Below, piece after piece: positions 27,862 through 37,098 of a stretch of 64,000 bases of DNA. Source of the DNA: Trinickia dabaoshanensis. GTDB taxonomy: Bacteria > Pseudomonadota > Gammaproteobacteria > Burkholderiales > Burkholderiaceae. Position 1 is the first letter of the stretch. The number at the start of each line of letters is the position of its first letter. The stretch spans positions 25,238-89,237 of the forward strand of contig NZ_PNYA01000031.1 of assembly GCF_002879885.1 (NCBI RefSeq). The letters run 5' to 3'. The position numbers and the translations under genes are program-made. Under the pieces are notes generated by a model. The model saw only the letters and a list, made by a program, of their open reading frames with translations, had not been told where the DNA came from and made no database searches.

Positions 27862-27894
27862 TGAGAGCAGGCGGTCGACTGACCGAGAAAAAAT

Positions 27895-29433
27895 ATGAGT
27901 ATCCGCACGGGGTTGACTTGGACGATCGGCGCATTCGTCGTCCTCATTCTGATGGTGATTGCGATCGGCTATGGCGTGTCGAAGTTTGCGCGCGATGGCT
28001 TGCTCGGCATCGAGCAAACCTCACAACGCATCGCGACGCTCAAGACCAGTTCCGAAAAGCTGCTGAAAGTGAGACTGGCGCTCGGGAGCTACGAAACGCT
28101 GTTCAGCGTGGGCCAGCAGAGCGAGACATTGCTAACCGACGCACGCAACCTGCTGGCCGAGTCCAACAAGAACTTCGAGGCCTATGCCGGCGGCCCGTTT
28201 CAGACCGACGCCGAGCGCGCACTCGCTCAAGCCGTCGTGCATGCGCGCGCGGAACTGGTGACAAAGGCGATCGAGCCGGAATTCGCGGCGCTCGATGGCG
28301 GCGACGTCAATGCGTTCCGCGATATCGAGGGGCGGACGGCGGGCGCATCCTATGGTGTGTACGCCAAGGCCATCGACGCACTCGAGGCCCTGCAAAACGA
28401 GGACGCCTTGCGCAAAACCGCAACGGTCGGCGAGCGTTTCCGCTTAGCGACCTTCATGTTCGCCGCGATCGGCGCACTTTCCATCGTCGTCGGGATGATT
28501 GCGCGCGCAAGCTTATCCACCGCGGTGATCCGCCCTGTCAATCAGACGATCGCGCATTTCGAGCGCATTGCGTCGGGCGATCTTACGATGGATGTCGTTG
28601 GCAATTCGCACGGCGAAATGGGCCAGTTGCTCAGGGCGCTAGGGAAAATGCGCGCGAGCCTGGTCGACACCGTGGCTAGAGTGCGCGGCAGCAGCGACGA
28701 AATCGCTTGCGGCGCGAAGGAAATCGCTTCCGGCAACGTCGACCTATCGCGCCGTACAGCGCAGCAGGCCGCCGCGCTGGAGGTCACGGTGGACAACGTC
28801 GAACAATTATCATCTGCGGTCGGGCGGAACGAGGACAGTGCCAAGGAAGCAAATCGGCTAGCTCAAGGTGCGCTGCAGATAGTCGTCCGCGGCGGCCAGG
28901 TCATCGAGCAGGCAATTTCCGTGATGGACCGCGTGACCGAATCGTCGCGCAAGGTCAAGGAGATTACGGGAATGATCGAAGGCATCGCGTTTCAGACCAA
29001 CATTCTGGCGCTGAATGCGGCGGTGGAGGCGGCGCGCGCGGGCGAGCAGGGCCGCGGCTTCGCGGTGGTCGCCACCGAAGTGCGCCATCTCGCGCAGCGT
29101 TCCGCAACGGCTGCGAAGGACATCAAAGGGTTGATCGACGAGGCGGCTTCGCACGTGGAGCAGGGCACGTCGTTCGTTCAGTTGGCGGGCGGGGCGATGA
29201 GCGAAGCAAGGGGAGCCGTCGAGCATATGACGGGAATCATGGCCGAGATCGAAGGCGCCGCCGCCGAGCAAAGTTCAGGCATCGCGCAGGTGAACCAAGC
29301 CATTTCTCAGATCGACGATGTGACGCGTAGCAATGTGGCGCTCGTCGAGCAAGCCGCTGCCGCGGCGAAGTCGCTGGAGCAGCAGGTCGAGCTTCTGCGT
29401 CACGCTGTCGGCACGTTCGCGATCGAAGCCTAG
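27895..29433 (+). CDS. Methyl-accepting chemotaxis protein
   Basis: 512 residues. A membrane helix at about 10-30, a four-helix-bundle type periplasmic sensor (30-185), a second helix near 190, a HAMP domain, then the long signalling hairpin. The hairpin tip has [20 protein letters not shown] and [18 protein letters not shown], the conserved CheA/CheW contact. There is no C-terminal pentapeptide for CheR. It starts 33 bases after the YCF48-like gene, so the cell may sense and swim toward the compound imported by the preceding operon; this link is inference. Confidence 0.93.
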   Translation: MSIRTGLTWTIGAFVVLILMVIAIGYGVSKFARDGLLGIEQTSQRIATLKTSSEKLLKVRLALGSYETLFSVGQQSETLLTDARNLLAESNKNFEAYAGGPFQTDAERALAQAVVHARAELVTKAIEPEFAALDGGDVNAFRDIEGRTAGASYGVYAKAIDALEALQNEDALRKTATVGERFRLATFMFAAIGALSIVVGMIARASLSTAVIRPVNQTIAHFERIASGDLTMDVVGNSHGEMGQLLRALGKMRASLVDTVARVRGSSDEIACGAKEIASGNVDLSRRTAQQAAALEVTVDNVEQLSSAVGRNEDSAKEANRLAQGALQIVVRGGQVIEQAISVMDRVTESSRKVKEITGMIEGIAFQTNILALNAAVEAARAGEQGRGFAVVATEVRHLAQRSATAAKDIKGLIDEAASHVEQGTSFVQLAGGAMSEARGAVEHMTGIMAEIEGAAAEQSSGIAQVNQAISQIDDVTRSNVALVEQAAAAAKSLEQQVELLRHAVGTFAIEA

Positions 29434-29436
29434 TAT

Positions 29437-29462
29437 TCGCCGGCGGGATATCCCGCCGGCGA
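29437..29462. terminator. 26-bp perfect palindrome after the chemoreceptor gene
   Basis: A perfect palindrome with arms TCGCCGGCGGGAT and its complement starts 3 bases after the stop. It can form a strong hairpin between convergent genes, although no T tract follows. A bidirectional transcription barrier is the simplest reading. Confidence 0.5.
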
Positions 29463-29498
29463 GAGCCCCCGCCCGCCGCAACAGCGCGTCGATATCGA

Positions 29499-29900
29499 TC
29501 AGATCAAGCAGTGCTCGAATACGGAGCACGATGTGAAGAGGCGCTGCTCGCAAAATACCGATTCGGCCGCATTGACTTGCATCAGCGCGACGTAGCGCTC
29601 CAACCCATCGCAGCCGACGATCGCGAAGACGCTCCCATCGGGCCCGTTGGCAAATCGCTCGTCGCCCTCCATGACGTCCACGTTGTCGTGAAGCCCGCAT
29701 AATCGAGCGTTCTCCACCACATTCCACACGTGCGGGAGCCGCAGGACGATGTCGAGCACGTCCTCGGAAATTGAAATGATCGCGGCATGAGCATCGTCGC
29801 AGCGGTCGAACCATCCGGCTTCGCCGGCTGGTTCGACCCGGATCGCCGCGACGGCGTACAACAGCATGGGCGTAGTTTCGACAGACATAGGCCGTGACAT
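29499..29900 (-). CDS. Hypothetical protein
   Basis: 133 residues, not recognised. The composition is protein-like, with segments VLDIVLRLPHVWNVVENARL and DGSVFAIVGCDGLERYVALM, several Cys and no signal peptide or membrane helix. Translation could start at the ATG at 29900 or at 29888; neither has a clear ribosome site. It lies 50 bases after the permease gene on the same strand and may be cotranscribed with it. Confidence 0.5.
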   Translation of the reverse strand: MSRPMSVETTPMLLYAVAAIRVEPAGEAGWFDRCDDAHAAIISISEDVLDIVLRLPHVWNVVENARLCGLHDNVDVMEGDERFANGPDGSVFAIVGCDGLERYVALMQVNAAESVFCEQRLFTSCSVFEHCLI

Positions 29901-29950
29901 CGGTTCGCAATGACGGGACACCGAACGAGCGGTAGCGAGATTCTCGATCA

Positions 29951-31390
29951 CTATTGAACGGCCCGCCCTAAGCCTGCATAGAGCCCGGGATCCTTTCTTC
30001 TCAATCGATACGCGGCGCACACGCCCGATGCGCCGATCGCAAGCAGGAAGTACGGAAACAGCGCGACGAGCTTCGAATCGGAGCCGCTCAACACCGATAA
30101 ATTGCGAATCACGAGCACGAGGCAGGCGCCGAGCGCGATGACGCTGATAGCTGGGGCGATGAGCCGGTGCATGAGCCCGGCATCGCGATGATCGCGGGCA
30201 AAAAACGCGATGACCGACGCAGCCACGAGCATCTGCACGGCGATGATGCCGATCGTCGCGAGTGCGCTCATCCACGAGAAGACGATGGCGAACGGATCGA
30301 GGCGCAGCAGGGCGGAGCCGATGACGATCACGAGAGCAATGAGCGTTTGCAGCTTGCCGGCCACGTCCGGACACTGATAAGTGGGGCACGTGTGGCCGAG
30401 TTTGCTCCAGAGCACGCCCTCCCTGCCCATGGCATAGAAGTACCGGGTGATCGTGTTGTGGAACGAAAGAATCGCCGCGAACAGGCTCGTCACTAGCAGG
30501 ACGTTCATCGTATCCGTGGCGACTTTGCCGAGCAGCTTGTCGCTCATCGCGAACCAGAGATTGGCGGGGTCTTTCGTTGCCTGCGCAACGATCTGATGCT
30601 CGCCCCATGCTTCGACGATCGCCCAAGCGGAGAACGCGTAAAACGCCATGATGAGCATGACGGCCAAATAGGTGGCGCGCGGAATGGTGACTTTGGGATT
30701 GCGCGCTTCCTCCGAAAAGATGGCCGTGGCTTCAAATCCCATATACGAGCCAAGCACGAAGACGAGGGCGGTGCCCAATCCGGGACTAAAGACGGCTGCG
30801 GGGCTGAACGGCTTCGCACTGAATCCGCCGGGCCCGCCGCCTTTCACGACGATCGCGAGATCGAGCAGGGTGACGATGGCGATCTCGCATATCATCAGCA
30901 TCCCGAGTAGCCGGCCGCTGAACTCGATGTGCCGCGCGCCGCAGAAGTGGACGATGGCGATGCAGGCGAGCGCGAAAGCCCACCAGGGGATGTCGATCCC
31001 GTAGTGCTGCGCAATGCCGTTGTTGAGGAAGAAGCCGAACATGCTGTAGATCGCAATCTGCACCGCGTTGTAGGCGGCGATGGCGACGAAGGCGCCGCCG
31101 ACGCCCAGGGGCGCGCCGAGCCCGTTGGCGATGTACGCATAGAACGCACCGGCGTTCGAGATATGCCGGCTCATGGCCGCGTAACCCATGCTGAAGATCA
31201 GGTACATCACGCCGGCCAGCACGAAGGCGCCCGGTACGCCCGCTCCGTTGCCCAAGGAAAAGGCGGCGGGTGTCGCGCCTACCATGGCGGTGAGCGGCGC
31301 GGCCGCAGCCACGACGAAGAAGACGATTTGAGGCAGTCCGACAGCGTTCTTGCTGAGCCCCTCATGAGGCTGGCTGGAAATTTCGTTCAT
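29951..31390 (-). CDS. APC family amino acid/amine permease
   Basis: 479 residues with about 12 membrane helices. The N-terminal NAVGLPQIVFFVVAAAAPLT and the unwound first helix GATPAAFSLGNGAG are typical of the amino acid-polyamine-organocation superfamily, as is YMGFEATAIFSEEARNPK in helix 6. Inner-membrane proton- or sodium-coupled uptake of an amino acid or amine is expected. AGGGTGA precedes the ATG. It is downstream of the AraC regulator on the same strand. An amine substrate would fit the aminotransferase and aldehyde dehydrogenases of the island. Confidence 0.9.
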   Translation of the reverse strand: MNEISSQPHEGLSKNAVGLPQIVFFVVAAAAPLTAMVGATPAAFSLGNGAGVPGAFVLAGVMYLIFSMGYAAMSRHISNAGAFYAYIANGLGAPLGVGGAFVAIAAYNAVQIAIYSMFGFFLNNGIAQHYGIDIPWWAFALACIAIVHFCGARHIEFSGRLLGMLMICEIAIVTLLDLAIVVKGGGPGGFSAKPFSPAAVFSPGLGTALVFVLGSYMGFEATAIFSEEARNPKVTIPRATYLAVMLIMAFYAFSAWAIVEAWGEHQIVAQATKDPANLWFAMSDKLLGKVATDTMNVLLVTSLFAAILSFHNTITRYFYAMGREGVLWSKLGHTCPTYQCPDVAGKLQTLIALVIVIGSALLRLDPFAIVFSWMSALATIGIIAVQMLVAASVIAFFARDHRDAGLMHRLIAPAISVIALGACLVLVIRNLSVLSGSDSKLVALFPYFLLAIGASGVCAAYRLRRKDPGLYAGLGRAVQ

Positions 31391-31548
31391 AGGTCACCCT
31401 GGAAATCGGATCGCGCTCGAGTCTCGGCGATCGCGGCGGGACTACTGTACGGCGGCCAAATTCCGGATGTTGTCCGCTATCGGCAATCCGTGCCTACGTC
31501 CGAGTTAGGGCTTACCCGACAGCGGCTCGCACGACGAGCCGCCGCTTG

Positions 31549-32562
31549 TCATGCGCGCGGAGTTTGCGACGGCAGTTCGTGGAAGTGTTGCTGGTAGTAG
31601 GAGGAAAAGCGTCCGAAATGGCAGAAGCCGAACTGCGCGGCGACGTCGCCGATACGCACGCTGGGCGGCGTGGTCATCAAGAATCGGCGGACGGCATTCA
31701 ATCGGATCGATCGGAGATAGGCGGTAGGCGTCGTGCCCGCGACGTTCTGGAAACTGTACTGCAGCGTTCTGCGGCTGATCTTCAAGCGATGGCAGAGGTC
31801 TAGGACGGTCAACACATCGTCGTCGCTGTCGAGCGCGATCTCTTGGCTCTTACGAACAATGTAGCTCTGGGTCGACATATGCGGCAGCGTCGGGCTTCCC
31901 TCGTCATCCGATTGAACGAGACTCAACACGATCCCAATCACGCTGTGAGCGAGCAACTTCTCGTCGAATGCCTCGCGGTTGACGAGCGATTCGTCATCCA
32001 AAGCCATGTGGAGCACATCTTGAAGATCGTGGACGGCCGCTCGATAGCGCGGCGGCGAGACCGGGAGCACCGGTTGCGCGAGGATGCGTTCGGGCAACTG
32101 GGAAAGCGCCGCGTGCTCGGGGTCGTCGGTGACCGCTCGGTCGATCGTAAACGCGATGACGTCGGTATCGCAAGGCAAATGGACCACGAACTCCTCGCCG
32201 CCGCGCAGCGTCAACAGGCTGGGCAAACTGACGGCGCGGCCCTGCACGAAGGGCGCGACGGCATGAACGACCGGCAGGGCGAAGCACAGTTGATTGTGCG
32301 GCGCGCGGCCCTCCTGCAGGACGCGTTGGTTCAATTGCTCGTGAAAGACGTGAAAGTGCCGGCCCGAGATTTGACGCAGCGTCGTGCTCGCCGATCCGGG
32401 GCTGATCTGCTCGTAACGCTGCGTCCAATTCGCGATCGCTTGCGAGTGAAGGTACACATCGGAAAAACGCCGCGTTTCGGCCCGTAACGCCGAGGTCGAT
32501 TTCACTGTCGGCTCTCGAAGTCGAGCGTACGAGGAATGGGCAGCGCCGATCGTCGAGCCCAC
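31549..32562 (-). CDS. AraC family transcriptional regulator
   Basis: 337 residues from a GTG start. The C-terminal 100 residues carry two helix-turn-helix units: LDLCHRLKISRRTLQYSFQN and the second ending GDVAAQFGFCHFGRFSSYY. The N-terminal domain (1-220) is a cupin-like sensor of the type found in FeaR/EutR-like regulators. Such proteins activate catabolic operons on binding their inducer. It lies between the IclR gene and the APC permease on the same strand. Two dyads resembling the IclR sites lie upstream, so it may be in the IclR regulon. Confidence 0.9.
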   Translation of the reverse strand: MGSTIGAAHSSYARLREPTVKSTSALRAETRRFSDVYLHSQAIANWTQRYEQISPGSASTTLRQISGRHFHVFHEQLNQRVLQEGRAPHNQLCFALPVVHAVAPFVQGRAVSLPSLLTLRGGEEFVVHLPCDTDVIAFTIDRAVTDDPEHAALSQLPERILAQPVLPVSPPRYRAAVHDLQDVLHMALDDESLVNREAFDEKLLAHSVIGIVLSLVQSDDEGSPTLPHMSTQSYIVRKSQEIALDSDDDVLTVLDLCHRLKISRRTLQYSFQNVAGTTPTAYLRSIRLNAVRRFLMTTPPSVRIGDVAAQFGFCHFGRFSSYYQQHFHELPSQTPRA

Positions 32563-32668
32563 GGGCTCGCGCCGGACCAGGCGATTCGGCGGAACGTCCG
32601 GTTATGGCTCATGGCATCTGACCTTGAACATCCCAGGCATTCGTCGGAAGAAATGACGTCTACGAATA

Positions 32669-32684
32669 CCGCATTTGGGGATTT
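32669..32684 (-). promoter_or_regulatory. IclR-type site A upstream of araC-like gene
   Basis: Read on minus this is AAATCCCCAAATGCGG, matching the AAATCCCGAAATCGG core of site C with few changes. It is about 110 bases upstream of the AraC start. Confidence 0.4.
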
Positions 32685-32725
32685 GTGAGTTTAGCGGCGC
32701 AAATAAATGCGGCACATGGGAACAC

Positions 32726-32744
32726 TAATCCCGAAAAAAGGGAT
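32726..32744. promoter_or_regulatory. IclR-type site B upstream of araC-like gene
   Basis: TAATCCCGAAAAAAGGGAT is a clean dyad (ATCCC/GGGAT) sharing AATCCCGAAA with site C. It could alternatively be a weak terminator of the iclR gene, but no T run follows on minus. Confidence 0.4.
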
Positions 32745-32841
32745 GGTCAATATCTTGTCGATAGGTGTTTTCATCAAGCGCCCGCTGCGCCCGCCACGCC
32801 CGGCAGCTAGCGGATGTCGTCTCGCTCGATGGATGCGGCCC

Positions 32842-33597
32842 TCAGCGCGCCGCGGGTGCCCCTGGATAAGCCTTGCGGCCGACCGCCCGCGCCGCTCCCG
32901 CGAGCGCGCTGCCCAGCGCCGACTCATTGAAGAGGGCATAGTGCTCGCGCCGAAAAACCAGCGTCATGCTCGACGTGGCTTCGCCGCTGTCGCCCGAAGG
33001 GATGGGCGCGGAGATGCCGACGTGTCCCTTATGCAGCTCTTCGTGCGAGACCCAATAGCCCTGTTGGATGATTTGCTGGCAGTACCGCCAGAGGGTAGGC
33101 CAATCTTCCGTGAGGGCAGGGTCTTCAGCCAGCATGTGTCGCTCGAATAGGCGCTTGAGCCGCGCTCGGCTCATCGTGGCGATGATGACCTTCGACGAGG
33201 CGCCCCGCATGAGCGGCATCACCTGGCCCCGGCCGAACCCGAGATTGAGCCGCTCCGGGCCGCTCTCATGGTGGATGTTGATGATCTGCTCGTCATACAT
33301 CGTCGAGATGAGCCCTTCGCCCCCGGTGCTCCTCACGAGCTTCTTCAGCTCAGGGATGCCCGCCTGCAGGAGTGGGTCCGATTCCCGCATTTTGCGATCG
33401 AGGTTGATGATCCGCGCGCCCAGCGAGTAGACGCCGTTCGCGTTGTTCAGCAATCCCGCTTCGGTGAGTTCCTTGACGTACCGGTAGCACGTGGTGCGGG
33501 TGAAGCCCATGCGCTCGGCGATGGATTCCGCCGTCATCGACATAGCAGTCGAAGAGAAGAGATCAAGGATCGACAACATGCGGGTGAGGCTCGACAT
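32842..33597 (-). CDS. IclR family transcriptional regulator
   Basis: Start set at MSSLTRMLSILDLF, the usual beginning of the IclR winged helix; the frame continues 300 bases upstream without a domain. 251 residues. Residues 1-60 hold the helix-turn-helix with AERMGFTRTTCYRYVKEL. The effector domain follows with GASSKVIIAT and GYWVSHEELHKGHVGISAPI. IclR proteins repress or activate catabolic operons in response to a small aromatic or organic acid. It is divergent from the ten-gene operon starting at 33947, with two dyads in the shared 350-base gap, and is the strongest candidate for its regulator. Confidence 0.93.
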   Translation of the reverse strand: MSSLTRMLSILDLFSSTAMSMTAESIAERMGFTRTTCYRYVKELTEAGLLNNANGVYSLGARIINLDRKMRESDPLLQAGIPELKKLVRSTGGEGLISTMYDEQIINIHHESGPERLNLGFGRGQVMPLMRGASSKVIIATMSRARLKRLFERHMLAEDPALTEDWPTLWRYCQQIIQQGYWVSHEELHKGHVGISAPIPSGDSGEATSSMTLVFRREHYALFNESALGSALAGAARAVGRKAYPGAPAAR

Positions 33598-33798
33598 AGC
33601 GTTTCTATCTCTATCGTTATCGCTGGTATCTGCGGTGGGGATACGGCCGGGTAGGCGCCGACTCGAATGATGCCTCGTTACTTGCGTTGAGCAAAGTCCC
33701 GCCATTGGGGACGCCTGCGCCGAGCCTCCCGGAAAGCCTGATCCACGCGGCCGCGCGCCCCCCGGCGGCGTCTCCCGTTGCATCTTCGATGTAGGTGT

Positions 33799-33819
33799 AA
33801 ATCCCGAAATCGGAGATTT
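33799..33819. promoter_or_regulatory. IclR-type dyad, site C
   Basis: AAATCCCGAAATCGGAGATT plus one T: AAATC and GATTT arms flank a CCGAAATCGG centre. It is the best-formed member of the recurring motif. Confidence 0.5.
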
Positions 33820-33862
33820 ATCGGCCGATGCTGGACGAAAATATGTCGATCGGTGGATTTGA

Positions 33863-33880
33863 CAATCTCGAAATGCGGGA
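33863..33880. promoter_or_regulatory. IclR-type dyad, site D
   Basis: CAATCTCGAAATGCGGGA shares AATC-CGAAAT-CGG with site C and lies 64 bases downstream of it (start to start), close to the start of the structural operon. Two nearby sites are usual for IclR proteins. Confidence 0.45.
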
Positions 33881-33946
33881 CTAGCATGACTTCCCATCGA
33901 TCGCGGCTCGGATCTGCTGCGTCGCCTCTCCCTCAGGACAAGCCGA

Positions 33947-35545
33947 TTGGAAACTACCTATTCCCCCGCCCCGGAAACGAAGGGCGCCGAAGCTGCCACG
34001 AGCGGCGCCGAACGTCTGCTGCTGGCTGCGCGCGCCGCGGGCGCCGAGATTTGCTTTGCCAATCCCGGTACGACGGAAATGCCGCTCGTCGCCGCGCTCG
34101 ATGTGGTGCCGGGAATCCGAGCCGTGCTGGGTTTGTTCGAAGGCGTTTGCACGGGGGCGGCCGACGGATATGGACGGATGACGGGCAAGCCGGCGCTCAC
34201 GCTGCTGCATCTCGGCCCGGGGTTCGCGAACGGCATCGCCAACTTGCACAACGCAAGGCGCGCGCGCACGCCGATCGTCAACATCGTCGGCGATCACGCC
34301 AGCTGGCATCTGCCATACGACGCGCCGTTGACCTCCGACATTCACTCGCTGGCTCGCCCGGTGAGCGGTATGGTCAGGACGATCGAATCGACGGCGGATA
34401 TCGAGGGCGATACGGTCGAAGCATTTCAAGCTGCGTTGAAGGCGCCGGGCAGCATTTCGACGCTCGTGTTTCCCGTCGATCATCAGCAACATCCGGCTCC
34501 GTCGAGCGCCAGTGCGCCCGGGTTGATTGCCTCCCCGCGCAGATTCGACGAATCGCGCGTCGAGGCCGTCGCGCAAATGCTGCGCTCCGGCAAGCGCGTC
34601 GTGTTCCTGCTGGGCGGTGGTGCGCTGTCCGAACGCGGGCAGCGTGCCGCCGGTCGAATCGGCGAGAACCCCGCCGTGCGTTTCTTCAGCGAGACCTTTC
34701 CTGCTCGCACGGAGCGCGGCGGCGGGCTGCCCGATATCGATCGTCTGCCGTATTTTCCAGAGAAGGCGATCGAACAGCTCGAGGCTGCCGACGCGGTGGT
34801 GTTGGTGGAAACGATCGCTCCCGTGGCGTACTTCGGCTATGAGGGGTTGCCCAGCATGCTCGTCGACGAGCGACGATTGACGACGCTCGCCGATGTAACG
34901 GAATGCGGGGAGGGCGCGCTCGTGCGCCTTGCTCAAGTCGTCGGATCGAGCGGCCGCGAAACCGGCGTGTCGCCGTCGCGCTATGCGATCCCCGATTGCG
35001 CGCTCGATCCCGCGCTCGTCGGCAAGGTGCTCTCGAACGCGCTGCCCGATGAAGCGATCGTTTCGGTGGAGGGCGGGACCTGCGGCTATCCGTTCGTCAC
35101 CGCATCGGCTTCGGCCGCGCGCCACACGATTCTCACCAACACGGGAGGCGCCATCGGACAAGGGCTGCCTGTCGCGCTGGGCGCCGCCATCGCGTGTCCG
35201 CAGCGCCGCGTGTTCGCGCTGCAATCGGACGGCAGTGCGCAGTACACGATCCAATCGTTGTGGACGATGGCGCGCGAGCGTCTACCCATCGTCATGCTGA
35301 TCACGTCCAATCGCCGCTACGGAATTTTGCAGACGGAGCTGCGCCGAGCAGGCAGTGTGGCGTTCGGTCCCCAGGCCCGCGCACTGACGGAGCTCGACGA
35401 TCCCGCATTCGACTGGCCCTCGCTGGCGGCGGGGTACGGCGTACCCGCCGTTCGCGCATCGACCACGCGCGAGCTCGAAGCTGCGCTCGACCAGGCGCTT
35501 GCTCACACGAGCGGCCCTTCCCTGATCGAAATGGTGCTCGCCTGA
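33947..35545 (+). CDS. Thiamine-pyrophosphate enzyme (acetolactate synthase/benzoylformate decarboxylase-like)
   Basis: 532 residues. No ATG fits the N-terminus, so the TTG preceded by CAGGACA is taken as start. The N-terminal Pyr domain has FANPGTTEMPLV and the cofactor-activating Glu65 in LGLFEGVCTGAADGYGRM. The C-terminal PP domain has the metal-binding block QSDGSAQYTIQSLW ending in TSNRRYGIL, with SDG instead of GDG. It lacks obvious FAD-specific features, and the family often contains enzymes annotated as IlvB that act as 2-oxo-acid decarboxylases. As first gene of the operon followed by an aldehyde dehydrogenase, decarboxylation of a 2-oxo acid to an aldehyde is the favoured role. Confidence 0.88.
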   Translation: METTYSPAPETKGAEAATSGAERLLLAARAAGAEICFANPGTTEMPLVAALDVVPGIRAVLGLFEGVCTGAADGYGRMTGKPALTLLHLGPGFANGIANLHNARRARTPIVNIVGDHASWHLPYDAPLTSDIHSLARPVSGMVRTIESTADIEGDTVEAFQAALKAPGSISTLVFPVDHQQHPAPSSASAPGLIASPRRFDESRVEAVAQMLRSGKRVVFLLGGGALSERGQRAAGRIGENPAVRFFSETFPARTERGGGLPDIDRLPYFPEKAIEQLEAADAVVLVETIAPVAYFGYEGLPSMLVDERRLTTLADVTECGEGALVRLAQVVGSSGRETGVSPSRYAIPDCALDPALVGKVLSNALPDEAIVSVEGGTCGYPFVTASASAARHTILTNTGGAIGQGLPVALGAAIACPQRRVFALQSDGSAQYTIQSLWTMARERLPIVMLITSNRRYGILQTELRRAGSVAFGPQARALTELDDPAFDWPSLAAGYGVPAVRASTTRELEAALDQALAHTSGPSLIEMVLA

Positions 35546-35569
35546 GCACCCCCTACCGGATTCAGACAT

Positions 35570-37084
35570 ATGTCTACCGACATGAGTAGTTGGCGCGATC
35601 TCATCGGCGAAGCGGCGCGTCGTTTTGCAACGCGCCCGCATCGGCTGTTCATCAATGGGGCTTGGTTCGACGCGGCCGAGGGGACGACCTTCGACACGTT
35701 GGATCCTGCGAGCGGAACGGTAATCACCAGCGTGGCCGACGCAGGGCCCGTCGATGTCGATGCCGCCGTGCGCGCGGCTCGCGCGGCGCTCGAATCGAAC
35801 GCTTGGCGCAAGATGACCCCGATCGATCGAGGGCGCTTGCTGAACCGCTTGGCCGATCTCATCGAGGCCAACGCGCAGGAATTGGCTGAGCTCGAATCGC
35901 TCGATAACGGCAAGCCGCTGACGGCCGCCCTAAACGGCGACGTGGCGGGCGCCGCGAAAATGTTTCGTTACTTCGCGGGTTGGCCTAGCAAGCTCGAAGG
36001 CGCGACGATTCCCGTATCGCCGAGCGCAGGGCGGACTTTCTTGAACTACACACGCAGCGAACCCGTGGGTGTGTGCGGGCTGATCGTTCCGTGGAATTTC
36101 CCTCTTTCGATGGCCGCGTGGAAGCTGGCGCCGGCGCTCGCGGCCGGCTGCGGCTGCATTTTGAAGCCCGCCGAGCAGACGCCGCTCACCGCGTTGCGAT
36201 TGGCCGAACTCATCGACGAGGCAGGTTTTCCGGCCGGCATCGTGAACGTCCTGACAGGACGAGGCGCGAGCGCGGGCGCCGCGCTCGTCGCCCACCCCGG
36301 CGTGGACAAGATCGCGTTCACGGGCTCGACGCAGGTCGGCAAAAGCATTGCGCGCCAATGTGCGGATTCGCTCAAGCGCGTCACGCTCGAACTGGGCGGG
36401 AAATCGCCCAACATCATCTTGCCCGATGCCGATCCCGCCGAAGTGGCGGAAGCCGCGGCCACCGCGATCTTCTACAACCAAGGTCAGGTCTGCACGGCGG
36501 GCTCCCGGCTCTATATCCATCGAAAGCACTTCGATCGCGTCGTTGCCGATGTCGCATCGAAGGCCCAATCGATTCGGATCGGTCCAGGGCTTGCAGCCGG
36601 CACGCAGATGGGGCCGCTTGTCTCGTCGCTTCAGCATCAGCGCGTGAGCGACTACGTGGACATCGGGCGCAACGAGGGCGGCACGACGGTCACCGGTGGC
36701 GGCCGTCCGCACGACCGACCGGAGGGCTACTTCTTCGAACCGACGGTGTTTGTCGATACCCGAGACAGCGCTCGCATCGTCAAAGAGGAAATCTTCGGCC
36801 CCGTGCTGACGGCGATGCCTTGGGACGATATCGACGACCTCGTGAACCGCGCGAACGATTCGCCGTTCGGTCTCGCGGCGGGCGTATGGACGCGCGACGT
36901 CAAGCAAGCGCACCGGATTGCAGCGCAACTGAAGGCCGGCACCGTCTGGGTGAATTGCTACAACGTGACGGACCCCGCGTCGCCTTTCGGCGGCTTCAAA
37001 GAGTCGGGATGGGGCCGCGAGCTGGGCCGCAAAGGCATCGAAAACTACCTCGAAACAAAGAGCGTTTGGATCAACGTCGATTGA
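35570..37084 (+). CDS. Aldehyde dehydrogenase
   Basis: 504 residues. VPWNFPLSMAAWKLAPALA, FTGSTQVGKSIA, LELGGKSPNI with the general-base Glu and NQGQVCTAGSRL with the catalytic Cys are all present. The closest functional flavour is the broad betaine/phenylacetaldehyde dehydrogenase group. Following a TPP-dependent decarboxylase by 24 bases, it would oxidise the aldehyde product to the acid with NAD+. A second ATG at 35582 is an alternative start. Confidence 0.92.
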   Translation: MSTDMSSWRDLIGEAARRFATRPHRLFINGAWFDAAEGTTFDTLDPASGTVITSVADAGPVDVDAAVRAARAALESNAWRKMTPIDRGRLLNRLADLIEANAQELAELESLDNGKPLTAALNGDVAGAAKMFRYFAGWPSKLEGATIPVSPSAGRTFLNYTRSEPVGVCGLIVPWNFPLSMAAWKLAPALAAGCGCILKPAEQTPLTALRLAELIDEAGFPAGIVNVLTGRGASAGAALVAHPGVDKIAFTGSTQVGKSIARQCADSLKRVTLELGGKSPNIILPDADPAEVAEAAATAIFYNQGQVCTAGSRLYIHRKHFDRVVADVASKAQSIRIGPGLAAGTQMGPLVSSLQHQRVSDYVDIGRNEGGTTVTGGGRPHDRPEGYFFEPTVFVDTRDSARIVKEEIFGPVLTAMPWDDIDDLVNRANDSPFGLAAGVWTRDVKQAHRIAAQLKAGTVWVNCYNVTDPASPFGGFKESGWGRELGRKGIENYLETKSVWINVD

Positions 37085-37098
37085 AAACGGAGCGTGAC

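Larger units (their letters stand above)
33598..33946. promoter_or_regulatory. Divergent control region, iclR / TPP-enzyme operon
   Basis: About 350 bases without genes. Two dyads resembling each other lie at 33799-33819 and 33863-33880, the second about 65 bases before the TTG start of the first structural gene. No clear -35/-10 pair was assigned. Confidence 0.55.

Noticed and set aside
33881..35254. 457-codon open frame on minus
   Set aside because: Antisense to the TPP enzyme and composed of shadow-type residues.
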